Below, piece after piece: positions 12,972 to 22,872 of a stretch of DNA of 64,000 nucleotides. The stretch covers positions 3,724,001 through 3,788,000 of the forward strand of contig NZ_CP073760.1 in assembly GCF_018399035.1 (NCBI RefSeq), in the 5' to 3' direction. The stretch is from Thiocapsa sp. Its GTDB lineage: Bacteria > Pseudomonadota > Gammaproteobacteria > Chromatiales > Chromatiaceae. Both the position numbers and the translations under genes were made by a program. The first letter of the stretch is position 1; each line of letters opens with the position of its first letter. Below the pieces are notes generated by a model. It was not told the DNA's origin, made no database searches, and saw nothing but the letters and a program-made list of their open reading frames with translations.

Positions 12972-14953
12972 CCGAGATCGGTAAACCCGCGGGAGAGGAG
13001 GGGCGCGGAACGGGTCATCGGATGGACGACCTGTTTGTCCTGATCGTGGCGCCCGAGCCCTTGGCCGCCACGATCGCGGAGGAGGTGGCCCGCGGGTTGA
13101 CCGGCATCGCGCAGGTGGCCTGCGCAGCGGATGCCGCGGAGGCCTGCGCCTTGGTGGCCGCTCATCCCGAGAGGGTCGTGCCGCTGGTCCTGATGACGGC
13201 CACGGCCGAGTCGCCCGAGTCAACAGACACGCGGATCGCGCTGCTCGACGAGCAGGCGGTCCTGAGCCGGGCCAGTGTCCTCCTCCTGACCGATCGAGCG
13301 CTTCACGATGATCTGTCCCGGTCGATCGACCGCGACCGACTGCATGCCGTGATGACCTACCCCTGGTCGCCCGGCATCCTTGCCTGGCACGCGCGGGCTC
13401 AAACGGTGCGCTGGCTGAGCATGCACCGACCGACCGACCCGCGCACCCGTGCGCTCGTGGCGGCCGACGGTCGTCCGGTCGCGCAGCCCGAGAGCGACCT
13501 GCTGCGTCTGCTCGAGCTCGACACCCACGAGGTGACGACCCAACTGCTCGCCGGGGTCGAGCGCGTTCTGGGTCCGCGTCCGCGTTTGCTCCTGCCGGCC
13601 GGGACACGTCTGATCCACGAGGGCGTCGACGTGGACGCCGTTCTCGTCGTCCTGCGCGGTCGGGTCGCCCTCGACCACGCCTCGCCGACCGGGGATCTGC
13701 GGCTCCACCACGACTCCACCGGATCGGTCGTCGGCCTGCTGTCGTTGGCCCAGCAGGAACGCGCCTTTTTCACCGCGCGCGCGACCACCGAGGTCGAGGT
13801 CGTGCATCTGTCCTTCGAGCAGCTCGATCGTGCGCTGGCGGTGGACGCCTCGCTCGGCGCGGCGATGGCCGCGGTCTCCATCCGCGCCCTGGCCAAACGG
13901 CTGCGACGCGCCGATCAGCTTCAAGTCGAGAAGACCCAGCTCAACCATGTCCTGGAGCGCGAGCGGCAACAGCTCTCCGAGGCGCTGCACTTGCTCGAGC
14001 AGGCCCGCTTGGATCTGGTCGAGCAGGCGCGCTACGCCACGCTCGGCGAGATGGCGGCCGGGATCGCCCACGAGCTCAACAATCCGGTCGCGGCCATGCT
14101 GCGTGCGACCACCTATGTCGGCGAGGACCTGGAGCGCGTGCTCGCGAGCCATCCGCAAGGCCGCCTTGCGAGCGAGATCTTTGCGGCCGAGCGCGACCGC
14201 GCGCCGCGCAGCACGCGCGAGGAGCGCGCGGCGCGGCGACGCCTCGAAGCGGTCCTCGGCGATGTCGGGCTGGCGCAACGTCTGTTCGATGCCGGGATCG
14301 AAGACCCCGACCGGGCGCGCGCGCTCGCCGCCGATCCGCCGAGTCTCGATCTGGTGGAAGCGGTTGCCGGCATCGGCTCGGCGGTGCGTAACCTCGAGGT
14401 TGCCTCCCGACGGATGTGCGAACTGGTGACAAGCCTGCGCGCCTACGCCCGTCCCAAGGGCGAGCCGGTCGTCGGTGTCGATCTGCATGCCGGTCTCGAA
14501 GACACGCTGCGTCTCATGGCGCACCGGCTGCGCGATGTCGAGATCGAGCGCCGCTACGGCGATCTGCCCCCGATTCGCTGCCACCCCGGCGAGCTCGAGC
14601 AGCTTTGGACCAACCTCTTGGTCAATGCGCGCGACGCACTCGGCGACGGACCCGAGGGAAGCGGGCGCATCGTATTGATCACGGATGCGCCGGACACGGG
14701 GCATGTGCGTGTGCAGATTCGCGACAACGGACGCGGGATCGATCCGGACATCCTGCCGCGGGTCTTCGAGCCCCGCTTTACCACCAAGCAGGGTGCCGTG
14801 CGCTACGGGCTCGGGCTCGGGCTCGCCATCGCGCGGCGGATCGTGGATGCTCACGGCGGGGCGATCGCGCTGAGCTCGCGGCCCGGCTGCACACGGGTGA
14901 GCGTGACCCTGCCGGTGGCCGGCCCGCCGAACGACGAGGACATCGAGACATGA
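12968..14953 (+). CDS. Sensor histidine kinase with receiver-like and cyclic-nucleotide-binding-like domains
   Basis: The 661-residue protein has no obvious membrane segments. Residues about 20-150 look like a degenerate receiver domain. Residues about 200-320 form a cNMP-binding/Crp-like jelly roll (LLPAGTRLIHEGVDVDAVLV and a following LRGRVAL strand). A coiled coil precedes the H box (GIAHELNNPVAAML, phospho-acceptor His near 368). The ATPase domain has DNGRGIDPDILPRVFEPRF near residue 590 and GLGLGLAI. It overlaps the permease upstream and the response regulator downstream by four bases each. It probably senses a cytoplasmic ligand or the regulator output; the signal is unknown. Confidence 0.88.
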   Translation: MTEIGKPAGEEGRGTGHRMDDLFVLIVAPEPLAATIAEEVARGLTGIAQVACAADAAEACALVAAHPERVVPLVLMTATAESPESTDTRIALLDEQAVLSRASVLLLTDRALHDDLSRSIDRDRLHAVMTYPWSPGILAWHARAQTVRWLSMHRPTDPRTRALVAADGRPVAQPESDLLRLLELDTHEVTTQLLAGVERVLGPRPRLLLPAGTRLIHEGVDVDAVLVVLRGRVALDHASPTGDLRLHHDSTGSVVGLLSLAQQERAFFTARATTEVEVVHLSFEQLDRALAVDASLGAAMAAVSIRALAKRLRRADQLQVEKTQLNHVLERERQQLSEALHLLEQARLDLVEQARYATLGEMAAGIAHELNNPVAAMLRATTYVGEDLERVLASHPQGRLASEIFAAERDRAPRSTREERAARRRLEAVLGDVGLAQRLFDAGIEDPDRARALAADPPSLDLVEAVAGIGSAVRNLEVASRRMCELVTSLRAYARPKGEPVVGVDLHAGLEDTLRLMAHRLRDVEIERRYGDLPPIRCHPGELEQLWTNLLVNARDALGDGPEGSGRIVLITDAPDTGHVRVQIRDNGRGIDPDILPRVFEPRFTTKQGAVRYGLGLGLAIARRIVDAHGGAIALSSRPGCTRVSVTLPVAGPPNDEDIET

Positions 14954-15435
14954 AGCTGGCACTGTTGATCTTGGAGGACGAGCGCCCGGTCCGCGAGGCG
15001 CTCAGACGCGACCTAGCGCTGTTCGCGCGTCATGTGCGCATCGAGGAGGCCGAGGACGTGCCGACCGCGCTGGAGGTGATCGAGGAGATCGACGCGGCAG
15101 GCGATCGGCTCGCGCTCGTGATGGCCGATCACCGCCTGCCCGGAATCAGCGGCGTCGATTTTCTGATCGGCCTCGCGGCCGACGATCGCGCCGCGGCCGC
15201 ACGCAAGATCCTGGTGACGGGCCAGGCCGATCAGGACGACACCATCCGCGCCATCAACGAGGCCGGACTCGACCGCTACGTCGCCAAACCCTGGCAGGCG
15301 GATGCCCTGTGCGACATGGTTCGCGACCAACTCACCGAGTTTGTCGTCGCGGCGGGTGTGGATCCCTTGCCTCACCTCGCCGTCTTGGATGCCGAGCGCG
15401 CACTCTCGATCGTGCGGGAGCGCGGGGATCTTTGA
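14950..15435 (+). CDS. Single-domain response regulator
   Basis: The 161-residue product is a receiver domain with a short C-terminal extension and no DNA-binding domain. The acidic pair (E9, D10), the phospho-acceptor Asp60 in VMADHRLPG, the Thr of KILVTGQ and the Lys of RYVAKPW are all present. The GQAD and RYVAKPW motifs resemble receivers of the RpfG/HD-GYP and hydrogenase-regulator classes. It overlaps the kinase stop (ATGA) and is its likely partner. Output must be through protein contact. Confidence 0.9.
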   Translation: MKLALLILEDERPVREALRRDLALFARHVRIEEAEDVPTALEVIEEIDAAGDRLALVMADHRLPGISGVDFLIGLAADDRAAAARKILVTGQADQDDTIRAINEAGLDRYVAKPWQADALCDMVRDQLTEFVVAAGVDPLPHLAVLDAERALSIVRERGDL

Positions 15436-15848
15436 GCGGGAATCTTCCGGGACGCGGAGGCTTGCACGGCTCCGCACCTGGATCGTTCAGCTCTCGGGGA
15501 CCTTCTGTCGGAGCGATCAGGCGTCTACGACTTGAACAGGTTCCTGAAATGAAATCCCATGATTGTTTAGGGTGAAATGTACCCTCGAAGCGTCCCCATG
15601 AAATTTTATTCATTTCTTATTTGATTGATTCTAAAATATAAATGTCATCATCAGCGCTGACGATGAACATCATCGGAACATACGATCTTGATTTTGAACG
15701 TGTCTGTCTTGCCGAATTCGCGAACATCTCCTAGAGTCTGGTGAACTTTTGTCGCGGTCCGGCCTCCAAAACCCCGCCGAAAGTGCTGGCAAAATCCCGA
15801 GCGTACTGCTAGGGTATTTACCAAAGTAACTAACTCAGGTATTGGATC
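15436..15848 (+). promoter_or_regulatory. Intergenic control region upstream of rpoH
   Basis: These 413 bases have no gene. An AT-rich block (15590-15645) stands out against the high-GC surroundings. A possible sigma-70 promoter reads TTGCCG (15709-15714), 17 bases, TAGAGT (15732-15737). A near-perfect palindrome lies at 15645-15666. The long leader of about 110 bases would leave room for a structure controlling rpoH translation, but I cannot fold it here. Confidence 0.45.
15645..15666. promoter_or_regulatory. Palindromic possible operator upstream of rpoH
   Basis: The 22 bases read as an inverted repeat, TCATCATCAGC / GCTGACGATGA, with one mismatched pair. It sits about 45 bases upstream of the putative -35 box of rpoH and is surrounded by AT-rich DNA, so a dimeric regulator could bind. 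No regulator is identified. Confidence 0.4.
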
Positions 15849-16688
15849 ATGGCCAAAGACTTCGCTCTCATGCCGACGGGTACCATCGACTCCTACATCA
15901 GCGGCGCCTACCAGATTCCGGTCCTGACCCCGGAAGAGGAGAAGTCGCTCGCGATCCAGCTGCGCGACCACGGCGACATGGAAGCAGCCAAGCGGCTCGT
16001 CACCTCGCATCTTCGCTTCGTCATCCGCATCGCTCGGGGTTATCTCGGGTATGGTTTGCCACTTCCGGATCTGATCCAAGAAGGCACCGTGGGGTTGATG
16101 AAGGCGGTTCGTCGATTCGAGCCCGACATGGGCGTGCGTCTCGTCTCCTTCGCCGTGCACTGGATCCGGGCGGAGATCCACGAGTACATCCTGCGCAACT
16201 GGCGGATCGTGAAGGTCGCGACGACCAAGGCTCAACGTAAACTCTTCTTCAACCTGCGCAGCGCGAAGAAGCGTCTGGGCTGGTTTACGAAGGCGGAAGT
16301 CGATGCGGTTGCGGCCGATCTGGGCGTGAAGCCCGAGACCGTCCTGCAGATGGAATCTCGGCTGGCCAATCAGGATCTGTCGTTCGACGGTTTGGAGGAC
16401 GACGACGACGACTCGCCCTCCGCGCCCTCGACCTACCTGCCCGATGTGCGGATGGAGCCCGCTAAGCTGCTCGAGCGCCAGGACACCGAGCGCGATCAAC
16501 ATCAACGCCTCTATTCCGCGCTCAAAGGTCTGGACGAGCGCAGCAAGACGATCCTGCGCGAGCGCTGGCTGTCGGAGAAGAAGCAGACGCTTCATGAGCT
16601 TGCCGAGCAGTTCGGTGTGTCCGCCGAGCGCATTCGCCAGATCGAGAAGAATGCGATGAAGAAACTGAGGCTCCAGCTCGAGGTGTAA
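15849..16688 (+). CDS. rpoH: RNA polymerase heat-shock sigma factor (sigma-32)
   Basis: The 279-residue sigma factor directs heat-shock transcription. Region 2 carries [20 protein letters not shown] and the core-binding [14 protein letters not shown]. The RpoH box [10 protein letters not shown], diagnostic of sigma-32, is intact. Region 4 ends with a helix-turn-helix ([20 protein letters not shown]). Length and N-terminus match the family. It stands alone downstream of the two-component module and is followed by a weak terminator. Confidence 0.97.
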   Translation: MAKDFALMPTGTIDSYISGAYQIPVLTPEEEKSLAIQLRDHGDMEAAKRLVTSHLRFVIRIARGYLGYGLPLPDLIQEGTVGLMKAVRRFEPDMGVRLVSFAVHWIRAEIHEYILRNWRIVKVATTKAQRKLFFNLRSAKKRLGWFTKAEVDAVAADLGVKPETVLQMESRLANQDLSFDGLEDDDDDSPSAPSTYLPDVRMEPAKLLERQDTERDQHQRLYSALKGLDERSKTILRERWLSEKKQTLHELAEQFGVSAERIRQIEKNAMKKLRLQLEV

Positions 16689-16802
16689 GATGGTCCGCAA
16701 GTCGAGGTCGCAGCTCGCTTCCGCGAGCGCGGCCTCGGCCCCTCGACCCGAAGAAGGTCTGCCGACCACTTCCGCACCCGCACCTGCGCATACCTGATCC
16801 AA

Positions 16803-16841
16803 GACGGTGGCCACCCCAACGGTGTCTGCCGTTTTTTTTGT
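16803..16841 (+). terminator. Possible rho-independent terminator of rpoH
   Basis: A stem ACGGTGG / CTGCCGT (with two G-T pairs) encloses a 15-base loop and is followed at once by a run of eight T. It lies about 115 bases after the rpoH stop and just before a repeat element. Confidence 0.5.
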
Positions 16842-16846
16842 TTAGG

Positions 16847-17023
16847 AACGATTCAAAAACAACCGAAACACGTAGGATGGGTAGAGCGAAGCGAAACCCA
16901 TCCAGCCCGCTCCAAGCGCATCGGACCGAAGCCCGGCAACGCGGCGGTTTGGAGGATGGGTTTCGCTGACGCTCTACCCATCCTACGGTTTCATCAAGGC
17001 GTTCACCTTGTTTCTGAATCGTC
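16847..17023. repeat. MITE-like element, GTAGGATGGGT family, complete copy
   Basis: Terminal inverted repeats AACGATTCAAAAACAA (left) and the complement of TTGTTTCTGAATCGTC (right) bound about 177 bases. Inside, GTAGGATGGGTAGAGC at the left is answered by GCTCTACCCATCCTAC at the right, giving a second nested inverted repeat. No protein is encoded. A partial copy lies at 28181. The GGATGGGT...GAAACCCATCC core occurs widely in proteobacterial genomes as a non-autonomous repeat. Confidence 0.75.
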
Positions 17024-17110
17024 ACTTAGACGATTTCCGACAACGAATAGCTTTCGAGCACTTTTTTAGGTTACGGCTCTGCCGGTAGATCCTTTTCCGG
17101 AATTCACCTT

Positions 17111-19243
17111 ATGACGAAAGCACCCGACATCTTTTCCCATCGCAAGCATTGGGCCCACAAGCTGGGGACCGCCCCGGAGCTGCCCATGTCACGCGCCGAG
17201 ATGGATCTGCTTGGCTGGAACAGCTGCGACATCGTGATCCTGACGGGGGATGCCTACGTGGATCATCCCTCGTTCGGAATGGCGATCATCGGTCGGCTGC
17301 TCGAGGCGCAGGGCTTTCGTGTCGGCATCATCGCCCAGCCGGACTGGACCTCGGTCGAGGATTTCCGACGCCTCGGACAGCCGAACCTTTTTTTCGGGAT
17401 CACCGCCGGAAACATGGACTCGATGGTGAATCGCTACACCGCCGATCGACGTTTGCGCTCGGACGATGCCTACACGCCTGACGGTGCCGCGGGCCGCCGC
17501 CCCGATCGTTCGGTGACCGTCTATGCACAGCGTGCGCGCGAGGCCTTCAAGGGCGTGCCCATCGTGATCGGGGGGATCGAGGCGAGCCTGCGCCGCATTG
17601 CCCACTATGATCACTGGTCCGAGCAGGTCCGTCGCTCCGTCCTGGTGGATGCGAAGGCCGACCTCCTGATCTACGGCAACGCCGAGCGCGCACTGGTCGA
17701 GCTTGCGCACCGCCTGGCGCGCGGCGAGCCGATCGAGCAGATCCGCGATCTGCGCGGGACCGCCTTCAAGACCCGCGGCCGACCGGATGACTGGGCCGAG
17801 ATCGATTCGAGCGGACTCGATCGACCGGGGCGGGTGGATCCGCATCCGGATCCTTACGCGGTCGCCTCGAAAGAGTCCGACGCAAGCGACTCCCCCGCGA
17901 CCCCCGACGGGGCGCAGGTCATCCGGTTTCAGGCGCGACCGCAACGCACGGATCGGACCCGCACGGTGGTGCGCCTGCCCTCGTTCGCGCAGGTCCGCGA
18001 CGACCCGGTGCTCTACGCCCATGCCTCGCGGGTCTTCCATCTGGAGACCAATCCCGGAAACGCCTGTGCGATAGTCCAGGCCCACGGCGATCGGGATGTC
18101 TGGCTCAATCCGCCGCCGATCCCGCTGACCACCGCGGAGCTCGACCGGGTCTACGAGCTGCCTTACAGCCGTCGCCCGCATCCGAGCTACGGCGAGGCGC
18201 GGATCCCGGCCTGGGAGATGATCCGCTTCTCGGTCAACATCATGCGCGGCTGCTTCGGCGGCTGTACCTTCTGCTCGATCACCGAGCACGAGGGTCGCAT
18301 CATCCAGAGCCGCTCGGAGGAGTCCATCCTGCGCGAGCTCGAGGAGATCCGCGACCGTACCCCGGGATTCACGGGCACCATCTCGGATCTCGGCGGACCG
18401 ACCGCCAACATGTACCGACTCGCCTGCAAGGATCCGCGCATCGAGTCGTCCTGTCGGCGTCCGTCCTGTGTCTACCCGGACGTCTGTCCAAACCTCAACA
18501 CCGATCACGCACCCCTGATCCGGCTGTATCGCCGTGCACGTGCCATCCCCGGCATCAAGCGGGTGCTGATTGCCTCCGGGTTGCGCTACGACCTGGCGGT
18601 GCGCTCGCCCGAGTACATCCGCGAGCTGGTCACGCACCATGTCGGCGGTTATCTCAAGATCGCTCCGGAGCATACCGAGGCCGGGCCGCTCAGCAAGATG
18701 ATGAAGCCCGGCATCGGGACCTACGACCTCTTCAAGGAGCTGTTCGACCGCTATTCGCGCGAGGCAGGCAAGGAGCAGTATCTCATTCCCTATTTCATCG
18801 CCGCCCATCCGGGCACCAGCGATGACGATATGCTGAATCTGGCGCTCTGGCTCAAGCGCAACGGCTTCCGCCCCGACCAGGTCCAAGGTTTCCTACCGAC
18901 ACCGATGGCGACCGCCTCGGCCATGTATTACTCGGGTCGGAACCCGTTGAAAAAGGTCACGCGTGATTCTGAGCGGGTTCCCGTGGTGCGCAAACAGCGC
19001 CAGCGGCGTCTGCACAAGGCATTCCTGCGCTACCACGATCCGGAGAATTGGCCGCTGCTGCGTGAGGCACTCAAGGAGATGGGCCGTTCCGATCTGATCG
19101 GCAACGGCAAGCGTCACCTGGTGCCGTCCTTTCAACCCGCCGGCACGGGGCTGTCGCCGGAAGGGCGCCGCAGCGCCGGTCGCCCCGGTCGCTCGGCCGT
19201 GCGACCGGGCCGACCGGGCCGACCGGCAAAGACTCAACCGTAA
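17111..19243 (+). CDS. YgiQ family radical SAM protein
   Basis: The 710-residue protein is a cytosolic radical SAM enzyme of unknown reaction. The radical SAM motif reads [18 protein letters not shown], with three cysteines in CxxxCxxC spacing near residue 380. The UPF0313/YgiQ N-terminal domain begins KHWAHKLGT and contains the [20 protein letters not shown] region. A further Cys-rich segment ([17 protein letters not shown]) is also typical. The C-terminus ends in an Arg/Gly/Pro repeat tail of low complexity. It stands alone, 88 bases after the repeat element. Confidence 0.93.
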   Translation: MTKAPDIFSHRKHWAHKLGTAPELPMSRAEMDLLGWNSCDIVILTGDAYVDHPSFGMAIIGRLLEAQGFRVGIIAQPDWTSVEDFRRLGQPNLFFGITAGNMDSMVNRYTADRRLRSDDAYTPDGAAGRRPDRSVTVYAQRAREAFKGVPIVIGGIEASLRRIAHYDHWSEQVRRSVLVDAKADLLIYGNAERALVELAHRLARGEPIEQIRDLRGTAFKTRGRPDDWAEIDSSGLDRPGRVDPHPDPYAVASKESDASDSPATPDGAQVIRFQARPQRTDRTRTVVRLPSFAQVRDDPVLYAHASRVFHLETNPGNACAIVQAHGDRDVWLNPPPIPLTTAELDRVYELPYSRRPHPSYGEARIPAWEMIRFSVNIMRGCFGGCTFCSITEHEGRIIQSRSEESILRELEEIRDRTPGFTGTISDLGGPTANMYRLACKDPRIESSCRRPSCVYPDVCPNLNTDHAPLIRLYRRARAIPGIKRVLIASGLRYDLAVRSPEYIRELVTHHVGGYLKIAPEHTEAGPLSKMMKPGIGTYDLFKELFDRYSREAGKEQYLIPYFIAAHPGTSDDDMLNLALWLKRNGFRPDQVQGFLPTPMATASAMYYSGRNPLKKVTRDSERVPVVRKQRQRRLHKAFLRYHDPENWPLLREALKEMGRSDLIGNGKRHLVPSFQPAGTGLSPEGRRSAGRPGRSAVRPGRPGRPAKTQP

Positions 19244-20538
19244 AAGATATCCCGATAGGCCGTATAGATCGCGATGGTCAGGACGGGCACGACAACCAGC
19301 AGTCCGAGCATCAGGGGCAGGGAGCCGAGGATCACCAGCACCATCGCGACCAGCCCGTAGATCAGGAAGGGCAGGATGTTCTTCAGGCAGCCGGAGAAGC
19401 TCAGCCTGAACGCCTTGAGCACCGGGACCTCATCGAGTGCCACCAGGCTCGGGGCGAAAAACATGGCCATCGCGAGCGGGATGCCGAGCAGCATCGCTAC
19501 GAGCACCGGCAGAAGGATCATCGGGTTGGCGAAGACGATGCCGATGTCGTTCGGGTCCATCGTCGATAGATCCATCGTGCTTCCCATGGACGCGAATACC
19601 GCGGCGAACAGCAGCCCCGCGACGATCACGATGCCGAACGCAAGCAGCAGATAGACGAGACCGACCAAGGCGAGCGGTCCCGGGCTCTGCGACACACCCG
19701 CAAAGAGGTGACTGATCTCGAAGCGACCCTCCCGAGACTGGCGGTGCGCGCCGATCACGAGTCCCGCGCTCAGCATCGGCGTGAGGATGGTCACGGCCAA
19801 ACCGCCAACCCAGGGCACGATGCTGAGCAGGATCAGGATGATGTAAAACAGGACCACTGCACCGATCCAGGCGCCCGGCTGCGCCTTGAACAGCTGCCAC
19901 GCCTCGGTGATCCACAGCCAACCGTGTCCGACGGGCCGCGATTGAGGTGCCTGCAGCGCGTCCTCCTCGGGCTCGGCGCGAGGCGGTGTCAAATCGGCTC
20001 GCGGCGGTGCATAGGGGTTGTCGACCCGGTTTGGCGGGCGCGGCGGACGCATCCCGCGGTTGGCAAGGTAGCGCTCCACGACCACTCCGCAGGCCTGGCA
20101 GATGCCGGTGAGCTCCGAGACGGCGTCGGCACCGCACTTCGGACAGCGTGTCGGATCATCTTCGGAACCATTTTCGAGTCGTGCGTCGTCCTGTCGGGTG
20201 TTGTCGGACCCGGGCGATGTGTCGGCGCCGAACTGCTGCGGTGTCGGTTGGGCAGGCGCGGCGTCCGTTCGGTTGCCGGCGGGTGCCGGTGCGGTTTTCG
20301 TCGTGGATTCGGGCTCGATGGTCACCTTCACGCCGATGGTGCTCAGGGCGTCCCGGTAGCGCTGCGCCTCCCCGCTCGTCAAGCTGTGCTTCAAGACTCG
20401 GCCGGGGCCGCCGAGGATCAGATCCCGCGCGGTGTCTTCCTGAAGCTTGAACTTGGCCGCCAACCGCGGCACCACGTCCTGCAATGCATGACCGGGCATG
20501 AGCTCGCCGGCGTAGAGGATCCGATAGCGTCCTTCCAT
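19234..20538 (-). CDS. Membrane protein with zinc ribbon and BPSS1780-like domain
   Basis: The 434-residue protein has three parts. Residues 1-80 form a small alpha/beta domain ([18 protein letters not shown]) seen in several gammaproteobacterial proteins. Residues about 130-160 contain a zinc ribbon, CPKCGADAV and [11 protein letters not shown]. The C-terminal 220 residues have five to six hydrophobic segments like the BPSS1780/DUF975 membrane family. A good AGGAGA site precedes the ATG at 20538. It converges with the ygiQ-type gene and overlaps its 3' end by 10 bases. The role is unknown. Confidence 0.75.
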   Translation of the reverse strand: MEGRYRILYAGELMPGHALQDVVPRLAAKFKLQEDTARDLILGGPGRVLKHSLTSGEAQRYRDALSTIGVKVTIEPESTTKTAPAPAGNRTDAAPAQPTPQQFGADTSPGSDNTRQDDARLENGSEDDPTRCPKCGADAVSELTGICQACGVVVERYLANRGMRPPRPPNRVDNPYAPPRADLTPPRAEPEEDALQAPQSRPVGHGWLWITEAWQLFKAQPGAWIGAVVLFYIILILLSIVPWVGGLAVTILTPMLSAGLVIGAHRQSREGRFEISHLFAGVSQSPGPLALVGLVYLLLAFGIVIVAGLLFAAVFASMGSTMDLSTMDPNDIGIVFANPMILLPVLVAMLLGIPLAMAMFFAPSLVALDEVPVLKAFRLSFSGCLKNILPFLIYGLVAMVLVILGSLPLMLGLLVVVPVLTIAIYTAYRDIFYG

Positions 20539-20574
20539 CGCGGTTCTCCTGAGAAAGGCAGTGATACGGGAGCG

Positions 20575-20626
20575 GCTCGGTCAAACGATGTCCAACAGCA
20601 TCGCATACCCTGCCGGGCGCGGTTTA
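20575..20626. repeat. Partial inverted-repeat element, TAAACCGCG family, copy C
   Basis: On the minus strand this starts TAAACCGCGCCCGG and continues GGTATGCGATG, matching copies A and B. The far inverted end is not recognisable. Its first three bases are the stop codon of the SEC-C gene, as copy A is for ftsX. Confidence 0.65.
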
Positions 20627-22585
20627 AGCGGTCAGGCGCCTCAGCCAAGCGAGTATGCCGGGCTCGGCTGCCCAGACGTCGCGCATCGCCTCGCGGTACA
20701 TCCACGCCTGGTCGTCGCCGCCGGGGATGGTGTCGGGCGGGGCGAACCGCGGACGTTTGATGCGTTTACGGGTCAAATAGTGCGGGATTCTCGGCAAGCG
20801 GTTCACTGCGGTCGTCAGCACCAGGCGTGCCCTGTCCTGCCGTCCCAGGCGGTAGAGTGCCAGCACCTCGCCGTAGGCGAGATCCGCCAGTCCATCGTTC
20901 GGGAAGCGTCTGGCCAACGCCAGCGCCAGCTCGTCCTGGCCGTCGCGCAGATAGTGATTCATGAGCTCCGCGCGCACGCCGTGGTTATCCCGAGGGTTGA
21001 GCCGCAGCAGGCTCTCGAGCGTTCGTGCCGCACCGTTCGGCTCGTCTTCGTCGATCTGGCAGAGATACTGTCTGAAAATCAGCCGCAACGCCGGGCGATT
21101 GGGGGGCGCAGACCAGGGAATATGTTGGGGAGCGTCCTCGGGCAGCACCTGATCCAGAATGCTCCGCGCGCGCTCGAGCAGCGGACGCAGCAGGAGATGG
21201 GAGATCCACGGCAAAGCGCTCTCGGGATGCAGGTAAAGGGCGGTCGCGAGATCGTCGAGCACCTCCAGACTGTCGGCGAGTGCGGGGTTCGCCTGCAGGT
21301 GATCGAGCCAGTCGGGGGTCGACCAGAGATCGACGTCCTCCTCGGGAACAAGGCGAGTCGAATCGGGTTTTGCCCACGGAAAGACCGCTTTCCACTCCGT
21401 TTCAAGTTGGCGCACCGCCGCCGGGGCGCGCAGCCGTGTCGGGTTGGGGCCGTATCGCGAGAGGCCGAGTTCCCTGTCGTCGTCGGCGCCGTCCGGTACC
21501 GGGGCATCGAGATCGTCGAACAGCGCGAGCTGACCCGGGAGCCACCCGGGTGCATGAATATTCAGCGGCTCCAAGCGATAATCGGGCAACGGACGGGCCT
21601 GAATCAGGGTGATCCAGTCGTGAAGATCGAGCAAGACCGGATCCAGCGCATCCGAATGGCTGTCCACGAGCGCTTGTTGCGGATCCTCGACGGCATGGTT
21701 GAGAAAATCCAAGACACCGGGATGGGTGAACCCGACCTGACGAAATCGGAAGAGCCAGAAGCGGGCGCGCTCGCGGGCGATCCAATCCTTGTGCTGGGCT
21801 GCAAGGAGCGTGATCTCGAGGATCGCCGTGCCGGGGTTATCCGGGTCGCTTCGCAATGCGTCGGTGAACGCCGCATCGGCCGTCGCGAAATCGCCGTCGT
21901 CGATCGCCATGGTGCAGCGCCGTTGCCAGGCGGCGGCCTGCAAGGGCCGGCTGCCCTCGGCGCAGATCCGCGCGAGGAACGTCTCCTTCTTGCGCCGATG
22001 ACCGAGGCGATCGTAGGCATCGCACAGGATGTCGATCGACGGCTCGAATTCACCGTCCAGATCCTCGAGCGATCCCGCAAACAGGGGTTCCAAAAGCGCC
22101 GCCGCGCGCTTCGGCCGATCCTGCGTGAGCCAGCGATCGGCGATGCGGGCAAGGAGTGGCTCGGGAACCGCGTGCAGGTCGAGCGCCTCGCGTAGCCCGT
22201 GCTCGGGCAACTCGTCGAGCAGGATCTCCCAGACCAGGTCGCTCGACAGCTCCGGCACCTCGTCGATGGCGCCGCAGCACTCGCCGTAAGGGCTCCCCGA
22301 GCCGCAGGAGCAGGGCTCCTCGGGCGGGTGAGGCGTCATCAATCGGGTCTGGAAGGCGTAGCTCGGTTGCGGGGTCGCGTTCCAGATCGCCGTTCCGAGG
22401 AGATTGGCGAGACGTCGCCGCTCGACCTCGTCGAGATCGCCCCCGGACAACCCGAGCATCTCCGGGAGATGAGCGCGCGCCCAGTCGAGGAAGCTGTCGG
22501 GATCCGGGGCAAGCAGGATCTGTCGCACTGAACGCTGAATCACCTCTTCGAAGCGTTCGGTATCGGCCATGTCGTGGTCCAGCAT
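20624..22585 (-). CDS. Large SEC-C motif protein
   Basis: The 653-residue soluble protein contains a SEC-C zinc-binding motif, PCSCGSGSPYGECC, near residue 95. This motif is best known from the SecA C-terminus but occurs in many unrelated proteins. The rest is helical and rich in Leu, Ala, Arg and Asp, with stretches resembling tetratricopeptide-like repeats (around residues 170-270 and 520-610). A strong GGAGGAG site fixes the ATG at 22585. The stop codon belongs to a repeat element. It is divergent from the DUF4062-STAND gene. Function unknown; a scaffold or adaptor role is only a guess. Confidence 0.78.
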   Translation of the reverse strand: MLDHDMADTERFEEVIQRSVRQILLAPDPDSFLDWARAHLPEMLGLSGGDLDEVERRRLANLLGTAIWNATPQPSYAFQTRLMTPHPPEEPCSCGSGSPYGECCGAIDEVPELSSDLVWEILLDELPEHGLREALDLHAVPEPLLARIADRWLTQDRPKRAAALLEPLFAGSLEDLDGEFEPSIDILCDAYDRLGHRRKKETFLARICAEGSRPLQAAAWQRRCTMAIDDGDFATADAAFTDALRSDPDNPGTAILEITLLAAQHKDWIARERARFWLFRFRQVGFTHPGVLDFLNHAVEDPQQALVDSHSDALDPVLLDLHDWITLIQARPLPDYRLEPLNIHAPGWLPGQLALFDDLDAPVPDGADDDRELGLSRYGPNPTRLRAPAAVRQLETEWKAVFPWAKPDSTRLVPEEDVDLWSTPDWLDHLQANPALADSLEVLDDLATALYLHPESALPWISHLLLRPLLERARSILDQVLPEDAPQHIPWSAPPNRPALRLIFRQYLCQIDEDEPNGAARTLESLLRLNPRDNHGVRAELMNHYLRDGQDELALALARRFPNDGLADLAYGEVLALYRLGRQDRARLVLTTAVNRLPRIPHYLTRKRIKRPRFAPPDTIPGGDDQAWMYREAMRDVWAAEPGILAWLRRLTA

Positions 22586-22721
22586 CGCGATCTCCTCCGT
22601 CGGATGGAGGCAGTTTGGGGATGCGCCCGCCGGGGCTGAAGCGGTCTCGCGGCGGATCCTGCATCCTTTGATTGTAAACCCTCTCGGGAGGGCTGTGTCG
22701 ATGACCTGAAACAGTTGAACC

Positions 22722-22805
22722 TAAACCGCGTCCCGAGCGAGATGCTCATTTTCGAGTGAGCTCGACGTTTGGTGGATCCACGGCCCTTAGCGGGGACGCG
22801 GTTTA
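22722..22805. repeat. Inverted-repeat element, TAAACCGCG family, copy D
   Basis: This 84-bp element reads TAAACCGCGTCC...GGGGACGCGGTTTA. It shares nearly its whole sequence with copy E at 53647, including GAGCGAGATGCTC and GAGCTCGACGTTTG. It lies in the divergent promoter region between the SEC-C and DUF4062-STAND genes. Confidence 0.85.
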
Positions 22806-22872
22806 GATCCCGGCTCCGAAATACCCATCCGCCCCGAGTATAGTTGCGGCATGTCCTTTCCCGATCACCCCC

